This document shows positions 16,328-23,227 of a DNA stretch of 39,842 bases, piece by piece. Numbering within the stretch: the stretch's first letter is position 1; each line of letters opens with the position of its first letter. The stretch lies in the NCBI GenBank assembly GCA_964244115.1, contig CAXTHM010000034.1, positions 1 to 39,842 on the forward strand, written 5' to 3'. Position numbers and translations under genes: made by a program. Origin of the DNA: CADCWK01 sp964244115 (lineage in GTDB: Bacteria; Chloroflexota; Chloroflexia; Thermomicrobiales; UBA6265). The notes below the pieces were generated by a model. The model saw only the letters and a program-made list of their open reading frames with translations, was not told where the DNA came from and made no database searches.

Positions 16328-17971
16328 TCACCGCAGCCGGTCGCCCCGCTTCGTTCGACGTCGCCAGGTTGCCGCCAGCCATCGAATCAGGCGGATGAGT
16401 CCCTGCTGTCCGTGTCGACCGAGCTTGCGCAGCACACTGCCCGAGTTGAACAGGTCCAGGAATATCCACCCCGCCGCGCCGCCAATGACCGCCCACAACG
16501 CCACAAACAAGGGGGGAAGATCACCAGTTGCCGCGGCGGCGGTCAGGAAGAGCGCCGGGAAGCCGAGGAAAACCGCGAAATAGCCGATTCTCTGTTCAAG
16601 GCGCCGTGCCTGATCTTCCGCTGCGCGCAGTTGGCGTTGCTCCACCGTAATCCGCCGGTGCTCCTCGGATGCGGCTGCCCGCTCCTGCTCTTGCGTCCTC
16701 CGAGCCAGACGCAGGTCCAGGTAGTTGCGCATCTCGGCAATCTCGCCCCGAACCTCCTCGTAGAGTGTCGGTAACTGGAACACCTCGACCCAACGACGAA
16801 AGAAACGATGATAGTGATCCTGTTGAACGACCTGGGCGAAGTAGCCATAGGCGGTGAAGGTCAGCAGCCGAACGTAGAGGCGCTCCATCTGATCGAATAG
16901 CGCGGTGTCAACCCTGACGTTTTGGCCGGGGAGCCGCTCCACGTTGTCCAACTGCCGTTCCCAATGCTGCCGTTCCCAATATCGTGCGGTCTCGCGCGAA
17001 AACTCGATCAGTGTGTAGCGCTGGTACAACGCAAGCACCAGGATGAAACCGTACCGTTTGGCGAGGTGACTCGGCAAGGTGAGGTGATTGAACTCGTTAT
17101 CGGGCCGGTCGAATGCAACGAACCCGGCACCACCCATCGAGAAGGTGAACCACTGCTGGTCAGCATACGGGAGGAAGTAACTGTTGCCGGAGGTAACCAG
17201 ATCTTCTGAGGCGGCATTCTCGGCCTGATCGGTACGCAACGACTGCCGCAGGCGATGCCGGAACAGCGGTTGCTCGTTCGACGGCATCTGGTCCACGAAG
17301 ACGCATGTGAAGGGAAACAATTGACCCGGATCGGTGAGTGATCGCCAGGGATCCGGAGCGTCGGATGGGGGGTCAAGGGTCGCCCGTAGGGCCTGGACGA
17401 GCTGACGCATGCTCGTCCAGGGCGCTGGACTTCCGGCCGGTGTCGACGCAATCCATGGCGGCATCACTGGCGGCCCGTCGATCGGCATCGGTCGAATTTT
17501 GCGCTGCTGTGACCCGTCGACGAATCGGAGGTAATACAGGAACGAGAGCCAGGTCGCCGGATCCGATGACAGCGGACGCGCTGAGAAGACCAGCAGGCCG
17601 ATCCGGTTTTCGAACCACCAGAGTCGGACGGTCTCGAGTTTCCACTCGATCCCGACGCCGCCTGCTCCTCGCAGTTCCCATGGTCGCTCGCCAAACCCCA
17701 GCCAGTCACGGAGGGCTTCCTCCGATATTTTCCACAGACTCATGCTGTCGAGCCGGATCTGCTGCGTGAGATCGTACAGGCTGTATTCTTTGGCGATGTC
17801 CAGGCGCTCCCAGATCCGCTGGCCCTTGTGACTGGCATGTTCGAGACGAGCATCGATCTGCACGTCATCGTCGACGTGCATCGTGAACGGAAAGACGAAC
17901 TGGGCGAACGAGCCTTTCGCGATGCGCGGCGAGGTCGCTGTCAGATCCGGAACAATCGTCGGATTGGCCAT
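16328..17971 (-). CDS. CorA-like membrane protein with large cytoplasmic domain
   Basis: This 547-residue protein has a long soluble N-terminal part, a charged helical stretch, and two hydrophobic helices near the C-terminus (about 470-490 and 496-516: YFAVFLGFPALFLTAAAAT and FVALWAVIGGAAGWIFL), followed by a basic tail. The long helix before the membrane (LYEEVRGEIAEMRNYLDLRLARRTQEQERAAAS...) and the two-helix end resemble CorA-type channels, which form pentamers with just such a stalk. The canonical GMN loop is not present. CorA-like proteins without GMN occur beside some type III CRISPR loci, which fits the site next to array 3, but here it is transcribed toward the array as its own unit. 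GAGGGGGG lies before the ATG. The fold assignment is by pattern only, and it may be another two-helix membrane protein. Confidence 0.5.
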   Translation of the reverse strand: MANPTIVPDLTATSPRIAKGSFAQFVFPFTMHVDDDVQIDARLEHASHKGQRIWERLDIAKEYSLYDLTQQIRLDSMSLWKISEEALRDWLGFGERPWELRGAGGVGIEWKLETVRLWWFENRIGLLVFSARPLSSDPATWLSFLYYLRFVDGSQQRKIRPMPIDGPPVMPPWIASTPAGSPAPWTSMRQLVQALRATLDPPSDAPDPWRSLTDPGQLFPFTCVFVDQMPSNEQPLFRHRLRQSLRTDQAENAASEDLVTSGNSYFLPYADQQWFTFSMGGAGFVAFDRPDNEFNHLTLPSHLAKRYGFILVLALYQRYTLIEFSRETARYWERQHWERQLDNVERLPGQNVRVDTALFDQMERLYVRLLTFTAYGYFAQVVQQDHYHRFFRRWVEVFQLPTLYEEVRGEIAEMRNYLDLRLARRTQEQERAAASEEHRRITVEQRQLRAAEDQARRLEQRIGYFAVFLGFPALFLTAAAATGDLPPLFVALWAVIGGAAGWIFLDLFNSGSVLRKLGRHGQQGLIRLIRWLAATWRRRTKRGDRLR

Positions 17972-18677
17972 ACGCCCCCCTCATTACGGCGACTCGGCAA
18001 GGTGTCAATGACGTTCTGCCCGCGCACGGTCGGCGTCTAGTTCCCAGAATGCCTCGTTCAATACTATGCTCGACCCGCCGGGAAGGAAAGACGTGGTACG
18101 AGTCCCACTCCATCGGTCGCAGAACAGCAGCTGTTTTGCCCGGCTGGGTGTGACGGCGATGTGATGGCCCGTTGACGGTGAACGCCAATCTGGTCAGGGC
18201 ATCATGAGCGAGTCGCGCAGAAGTGCTCCGGTATCATCCGCACATCTCGCCAGCTCCTGATATGGTCTAGTCATTCTGAGAACTTCAGCGCATTCCGGCT
18301 AGTGATCTGCGCCGAGATCGAGGTCGAAGGGTTCACTAATGGTGTAATCGCGACTGCCCCGGTCGCCGCGTTCACCGGCCGGGACTCGAACATCGCCGTA
18401 GGCCACTATGCTCGAGTCCCGAGCGCATCTGCTCTGTCGAAGCCCTATGCCTCCCCGGTCAGCGGCTGCAGACGCTTGGGTGGTACGAACGAGCCAGTCT
18501 TCAGCCGAACCCCGGACGATCGATGTCGGCTGGACAGCGCCACTACCGATCCTTGCGTTGAACGCTTCCGATCTTGCTTAGCTGAAACTGGACCAGGCTA
18601 TTGGTAGTGATCCTGGCACATGCCAAGGTGAGACTTTACATGGACCCTGAGAAAGTTTGGAAACCGGATGGTAGCGA
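17972..18677. other. Degenerate intergenic region, no gene seen
   Basis: These 706 bases carry only short, unconvincing frames on both strands. Base composition looks less GC-rich than the neighbours. I recognise no RNA gene, insertion-sequence end or repeat. It looks like decayed DNA between accessory genes, and the promoter of the CorA-like gene should be at its left end. Confidence 0.5.
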
Positions 18678-19256
18678 GTGAGGTGCCCTGGAGTCAACGG
18701 CAAACACCGGTGCCACATCTCCAGTTGTTCCGGTGACCGTCAAACTATGCGAAGAATGCAGAATCAAACCGAATTTTCTGGGACTCGCCGGTCGGCGGAT
18801 AAGCGGACGTCGCCATACGAGCATCAGGATTGGGTACAGCTACTGGGCACGTCGTCCGATCGATCACACCAAGTGACCACGGGTAGCGTTCGCGTGCGCC
18901 AGATAGCGGATCCTGTCACTGCGGCAAGGGATCGATGGCAAGACAGCCTGGTGGATTTGCGTGCCAGCAATTCCCTTATTTCGTTGCCGGTACGGCTCCA
19001 TCGGGGATCAGTCTCCGCGCACTTCGTACTCGCGAATACGGGTCCCTCGCCTCGACTGGCTCTCGATCCGGTCTTGGTTTGGGAGTTGTGCGAACTCTGG
19101 AACGACCCGCCCGATGATCTTTTGTAACCAGATGTGCTTGAGAATGTCATGGAAGCCGTGCAGGAGCAGGTTGCCGGCAAGGTCAACTGGCGGGTGAAAG
19201 CACGCGCCTTCTTGGGGCTCCTCCCATTGCCGAGAACTGGATACCTTCGGCGCTGA
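18678..19256 (+). pseudogene. Possible broken gene with an in-frame stop
   Basis: A GTG-started frame runs 149 codons to a TAA at 19125-19127. The same frame then stays open for 42 more codons (PDVLENVMEAVQEQ, GKVNWRVKARAFLGLL) to a TGA at 19254-19256. Both sides read like protein: before the stop LALDPVLVWELCELWNDPPDD, after it an amphipathic helix. This suggests one gene interrupted by a stop. I do not recognise the family. An opposing frame at 18824-19186 is rich in Ser/Thr/Cys and looks like a shadow. Confidence that it is a gene at all is modest. Confidence 0.3.
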
Positions 19257-19285
19257 CGGCCTTGACAGCCAGAGAGGGAATGACT

Positions 19286-20035
19286 ATGACTAAATCGACC
19301 CGCATCACGGAAATGACTCCGTCAGAAAGGGATGAGCCTTGCCAGAGTGTCGTGATTCGGCCCATGCCCAAGGTGGTGCTCTTCTGGCCGACGTTGCTCG
19401 TCGCCCTCCTCTGTACGATGGGAATGTATTTATCGCCGGAATTCGAGCGTGGGTGGGGGCGAACGTTCCTGCTCGTGCTGTTCCTCAACTTTCTGATTAT
19501 GGCCTTCGATTTCTCTCCTGTGGCAGCGATCGCACTGACCAGCGTTGTAAGCGTACTGATCCTGACCGCAGTGCTAACCGAGTATCAGGTCTATGACTAC
19601 CTTCCAGTCGCGGCGAACTGGCTCGACCATGCCTCGCCCACGGCAAACATCTGGTTCTATGGCTTGGTCGCGGCCGGCCTGATCGTGACTTATGCCAGCG
19701 TATGGTTGGTCTACCGGCATTTCAACTACTGGGAAGTAACCCACAACGAGATTGTCCATCATGTTGGCGTTGGGGATGCTGTGCGCAGGTATCCGACGCA
19801 GCGGCTGAGCACGCAGAAAGAGATCACCGACGTCTTCGAGTTATGGCTGCTGAGGTCAGGGAGACTCGTGCTCTACGCAGACGGGGTGCCGGAGGCGATT
19901 GTGCTGGAGAACGTCCGCAATATCAACGATGTCGAGCAGCGGGTTCAGGAGATGCTGCAAGTGATCCGAGTGGAGGACATCGGAACGGGCCACAACCATG
20001 GTCGTGGCCCGGCGCATCGCGCTGACGCCCTCTGA
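19286..20035 (+). CDS. Membrane protein with C-terminal bacterial PH-like domain
   Basis: This 249-residue protein starts at the ATG at 19286, with GAGAGGGA upstream. The frame also offers a TTG at 19262 and an ATG at 19280. Hydrophobic segments include VVLFWPTLLVALLCTMGMYL, FLLVLFLNFLIMAFDF, VAAIALTSVVSVLILTAVL and IWFYGLVAAGLIVTYASVWLVY, so about four membrane helices in the first 140 residues. The rest (YWEVTHNEIVHHVGVGDAVRRYPTQR...DVFELWLLRSGRLVLYADGV...VLENVRNINDVEQRV) looks like a PH-like domain of the YdbS/DUF304 kind: V(T/S).nei..., DV.E..L..aG.L.L, then V.ni...E. It stands alone between a possible pseudogene and a cas2 relic. Function unknown. Confidence 0.6.
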   Translation: MTKSTRITEMTPSERDEPCQSVVIRPMPKVVLFWPTLLVALLCTMGMYLSPEFERGWGRTFLLVLFLNFLIMAFDFSPVAAIALTSVVSVLILTAVLTEYQVYDYLPVAANWLDHASPTANIWFYGLVAAGLIVTYASVWLVYRHFNYWEVTHNEIVHHVGVGDAVRRYPTQRLSTQKEITDVFELWLLRSGRLVLYADGVPEAIVLENVRNINDVEQRVQEMLQVIRVEDIGTGHNHGRGPAHRADAL

Positions 20036-20148
20036 GTGTTATCCCACCACTGACGGCGCGATGCGAGGCAGACCGCAGGGGCGGGGCCCCGGGAGCTGGC
20101 GAGCGCCGTCGATAACCTTCGCCGCGAAATCGGAGCGGAGCGGTAGGG

Positions 20149-20276
20149 TGGTGGTGCGCTGGCGCCTTCGGCCCGGCGACTGTAGGTGGTTCTACGCACT
20201 CTGCGGACAGTGCGAGACGTCTATCGAGGAGCGGTTCGGCACGGATCCGCGTCCCCCGCAGATCTATCTTGCCTGA
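20149..20276 (+). pseudogene. cas2 remnant (C-terminal half)
   Basis: In frame from about 20149 the DNA encodes VVRWRLRPGDCRWFYALCGQCETSIEERFG...PPQIYLA and a stop. This aligns without gaps to the last 40 residues of the Cas2 at 14172-14444 (RLLRPGDRVRFYALCEHCATSIEERLG...PPEIYLA). The upstream part of Cas2, including the YDITDD active region, is missing. The fused upstream sequence is unrelated. The frame technically starts at 19998 inside the previous gene, but that part shows no Cas2 likeness. It is a relic of a second adaptation module. Confidence 0.8.
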
Positions 20277-20720
20277 ACCTGGGTGACGCATCCCGGTGGT
20301 GCCCGTACCAGTAGGACATGTGCTTGATGGAGCGATCCTGGAGATGTGATTCCGACGTTGGAGTCGCGGCTCGTACCGCCAGGTCCCCGGCACCAGTTGT
20401 TTAGCCGCACGAACGTCTGCGAGTCGTCAACCAGCGGCGATCAACAGACGTCACTGAGGGGCGACGCTTGTTGACGACCTGTTCAGATTCATCCGGGCTT
20501 CGCCTCAGACCCAGTGGCTACCTCAGGGCACGGAACAGCATGGGTTCCCCCTGAATGCGGCAGCAGTCATTGACCATCTACTGCTACGAGAAGGTCGGTG
20601 CATCAAGAGATCGTCCAGACCTGCTAATCGCCTGTGGCGCTGGAACACGGGCGATGCGCACTGCTCCCGGAGGCAATGGGGTTTCTGCTTGAGCCACCCC
20701 CGTCGCTTCCGCCCATGGAA
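20277..20720. other. Intergenic region with imperfect inverted repeat
   Basis: No gene is seen after the cas2 remnant. An inverted repeat of 14 nt with one mismatch lies at 20423-20436 and 20465-20478 (GTCGTCAACCAGCG / CGCTTGTTGACGAC), with a nested ACGTCTG / CAGACGT pair. Unlike the intact cas2, the remnant is not followed by the leader motif set or by CRISPR repeats. Confidence 0.45.
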
Positions 20721-20760
20721 ACGCAGAACCCCCGAGCCGACCTGCTCGGGGGTTCTGCGT
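20721..20760. terminator. Rho-independent-type terminator
   Basis: A perfect 17-bp stem (arms 20721-20737 and 20744-20760, ACGCAGAACCCCCGAGC and its complement) with a 6-nt loop lies 13 bp beyond the stop of the leftward DUF262 gene. T-rich sequence follows on the plus side and TTTCC on the minus side. It probably ends the leftward transcript and shields it from rightward read-through. Confidence 0.85.
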
Positions 20761-20773
20761 TCTCTCCGTTGTT

Positions 20774-23041
20774 TTAGATCGACGTCGATGGGTTCTCCGG
20801 GGCGACGGGCTTGTGGACGACCTGCTGGAACCAGAGAATGGCCGCTTCGCCATCCTTCCTGGACACTTCATTGATCGCCCGACTGTGGCGAATGCCGTTT
20901 CGTAGCTCGGCGAGTTGGGTGAAGCGGACTCTCAGGGTGTCCTTGTTCACGAACCGTGGCTCGAACAGTGGCCAACTCGCCTTGCCCACGATGATCTCTT
21001 CGAGTTCCCGCAGGTCGGCGAACTCCAGTTGCGTCGCGAATATCGGGTACTGGCTGCCTGATGCCGTAGCCGTCCGGCGCTCGGCAGAGCGTACCCGGTC
21101 ATCCAGTTTCTGGACGAGGTGCGACGAGATCAGTTCCCGTTGACTCGCCAGAGTACTCTCGATCGTCTGACGGAGTCCGAGTTCGATCGCCTCGATCTGC
21201 GCGTCGAGCGTCTTGAGGGTCGGGGACAGGTCCAGCTTCTCGTTGATCAGCCGGTCCTGAATCGCATCCAGGATCGTCCGCCGGCGCTCCTTGAGGAACT
21301 GGGCGAAGTCCTCTGGGGTGAACGGATCCCGAAGCAGGATCTGGAGCGCGAGCGGTGAGATGAAATGGGATGCCATCGTCTTGTGAACGACGTCCTCTCC
21401 ATTGTGCTCGATCATCTTGGGCAGATAGGCGTTCGGCAACTGGTCCCCGATGACCGACCGGTTCGTGTCGGCGGTCAGCGGCGTCCGGTTCAGGATCGAA
21501 TTGATCGTCGTATCGATCCCGTTTTTGCGACCCCATGCCGCCGGGACGATGTGATGATCGTCGAGTTGTCCTGGGGGTGGCACGCTCCCGGTGTACCAGT
21601 CCCGGGCGCCAGCCATGACGAGGAGATTGAAGATGCCATTGTAGATGGCGGTACCGTACCGCACCTGGGTGACCAGGCTCAGATCCCGCAGATGCGAGCC
21701 CAAGTCCCGGATGAACGCGGGCTGGCGGGTGTCGTCCTCGAACCAGAGGCGCATGGCGAGGTAGTCACTGGTCGCCGTCGACTCGACCGCCGAGGAATAG
21801 CGGTTCATGAACACCGATGCCCAGTACCAATGCCTGAGTTTGCGCTGGGCCATGAACCGTCGCTCGGGCTCCTGCTGACCGACCAGCGACTGGAGTGAGG
21901 CGAATGCCGGAATGATCGACGTATAGGGGAGGAACTTGCTGGAACTGGCACCGAACTCCTGGGGATTGCTGAGTAGACCGATCGCATCCTCCAGGGCACC
22001 GACCGCCTTATCCCAGAGCACCTGGAACTCGGCGCCCGTCCTGATCAGCACCTCCTGCTCCAGACGCCCGTCGGGATGCCGGGTGGTGCGCTCGGTGCCG
22101 GGGAGGAGGTAGTAGAGGTATTTCGGCGAGCAGTACGCCTGCCGCATGATCGACATGACCTGCAGGACGTAGATGTTCATGCGGGCCGAGTCGGCATAGC
22201 TCAGGCGCTGCTCCGCCTCCCGCCACATGTGCTTGAGCTGAAGACCCTTCGGCTTGAGCAGCGCGTTCATCAGGTCGAAGACGTCGAGCCGGACACCGCG
22301 GCTGTTGAGCTGGGTGAAGATGTCGCAGACCCGGTCAATCTCAAGATCCTCGTCGAGCTCGATGTATGAGATCTGATATTCCTGCATGATCGACTGCACG
22401 TGCCGACCGAACTCCAGGGCATCCGCGGCATGTTGCCGAGCGAGCGTCGCCTGGTCGGCGTCGCCGGCCCCCTCGGCGTCCGCCACGCGACGTTCCCAGT
22501 GTTGACGGTAGCCCTGCACCCAGGTGGGGAGCCGGAACATGTCCCGGTCACCGATGATCGAGCACGGGAAGACGTGACTCGCATACTGGGCTTCCGGGTT
22601 GGCCAGTAGATCCTCAAGCGCTTTCGTCGTATTGCTGTACTGGAAGGCGTCGTCGTACTGCTGCGCCATGAACTGGTCGACCCGAACCCAGTAGTAGAAG
22701 CGATTCTGACGGTTGGGAAGCTTCAGGTCCGGAGCGGTGAACGCATAGAACATCGCCGTCAGCCGTTGCTGACCGTCCAGCACGATGTGATCCGGATGAA
22801 GCGTCCCCTTATAGGCGTAGAGCCCTTCGCACGAGAGGGCGGCGAAGTTCTGGGGTTTGTTCTTCCAGAGCAGGAGGCTGCCGATGTAGTAGTCGAGGAA
22901 GATCGATCGGACCAGATCGCGGATGTCCCACGGCATCCACTCGAACTCGCGCTGGAAATCCGGGACGACGAAGCGGCCCTCCCGGGCTCGACCCAGCAGG
23001 ACCGCGAGGCTGACGTGATCCGGCTTCTGCGCGTTCTTCAT
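20774..23041 (-). CDS. DUF262/HNH (GmrSD-like) protein with C-terminal HEPN-like motif
   Basis: This 755-residue protein has the DUF262 (ParB-like, GmrS) start: VPDFQREFEW at 26-35 and VLDGQQRLTAMF at 87-98, the nucleotide-binding/NTPase motifs of the family. An HNH nuclease segment is seen at DDHHIVPAAWG (494-504), with the second half NRTPLTADTNRSVIG..LPNAYL (518-540). The family includes type IV restriction enzymes acting on modified phage DNA. The last 50 residues hold LAELRNGIRHSRAI: Arg714-x4-His719, the R-x4-6-H RNase motif of HEPN domains, in a setting like the Swt1/HEPN tail. AGGAG lies before the ATG. It is probably a defence protein that cuts DNA, possibly with an RNase tail. The HEPN part is the less certain call. 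It follows the HARE/sigma-like gene on the same strand. Confidence 0.82.
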   Translation of the reverse strand: MKNAQKPDHVSLAVLLGRAREGRFVVPDFQREFEWMPWDIRDLVRSIFLDYYIGSLLLWKNKPQNFAALSCEGLYAYKGTLHPDHIVLDGQQRLTAMFYAFTAPDLKLPNRQNRFYYWVRVDQFMAQQYDDAFQYSNTTKALEDLLANPEAQYASHVFPCSIIGDRDMFRLPTWVQGYRQHWERRVADAEGAGDADQATLARQHAADALEFGRHVQSIMQEYQISYIELDEDLEIDRVCDIFTQLNSRGVRLDVFDLMNALLKPKGLQLKHMWREAEQRLSYADSARMNIYVLQVMSIMRQAYCSPKYLYYLLPGTERTTRHPDGRLEQEVLIRTGAEFQVLWDKAVGALEDAIGLLSNPQEFGASSSKFLPYTSIIPAFASLQSLVGQQEPERRFMAQRKLRHWYWASVFMNRYSSAVESTATSDYLAMRLWFEDDTRQPAFIRDLGSHLRDLSLVTQVRYGTAIYNGIFNLLVMAGARDWYTGSVPPPGQLDDHHIVPAAWGRKNGIDTTINSILNRTPLTADTNRSVIGDQLPNAYLPKMIEHNGEDVVHKTMASHFISPLALQILLRDPFTPEDFAQFLKERRRTILDAIQDRLINEKLDLSPTLKTLDAQIEAIELGLRQTIESTLASQRELISSHLVQKLDDRVRSAERRTATASGSQYPIFATQLEFADLRELEEIIVGKASWPLFEPRFVNKDTLRVRFTQLAELRNGIRHSRAINEVSRKDGEAAILWFQQVVHKPVAPENPSTSI

Positions 23042-23116
23042 CTCGAATCACTCCTGAGGCATCACGTTGCGAGGACTACACCGTAGGGCCGTCGAGCGCT
23101 GGGGAGGCCGTTCACA

Positions 23117-23195
23117 CATCATACGCCGGGAGGCGGAGGTGCTCGGTCCGGTCCTGGCCGTGGAGATAGGTGTCATCGCACCGCGGGACGTCGAA
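23117..23195 (-). repeat. Diverged 79-bp repeat, copy A
   Basis: This copy lies between the HARE/sigma-like gene and the DUF262 gene and aligns with 25964-26041 at roughly three quarters identity with a single 1-nt indel (by eye). Read on the minus strand, both begin TTCGACGTCCC and contain AGGACCG.ACCGAGC and CGTAT.ATG. Here it is part of a 30-codon ORF (23204-23112, starting MTSFDVPR). Several early differences fall at third codon positions, so it may derive from coding sequence. Confidence 0.65.
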
Positions 23196-23227
23196 CGACG
23201 TCATGATGGGAACCACCTGATCGTGGG

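Noticed and set aside
19998..20148. Start of the frame containing the cas2 remnant as a complete Cas2 gene
   Set aside because: The first 50 codons overlap the end of the preceding membrane-protein gene and lack the Cas2 N-terminus. Only the part from about 20149 matches Cas2.
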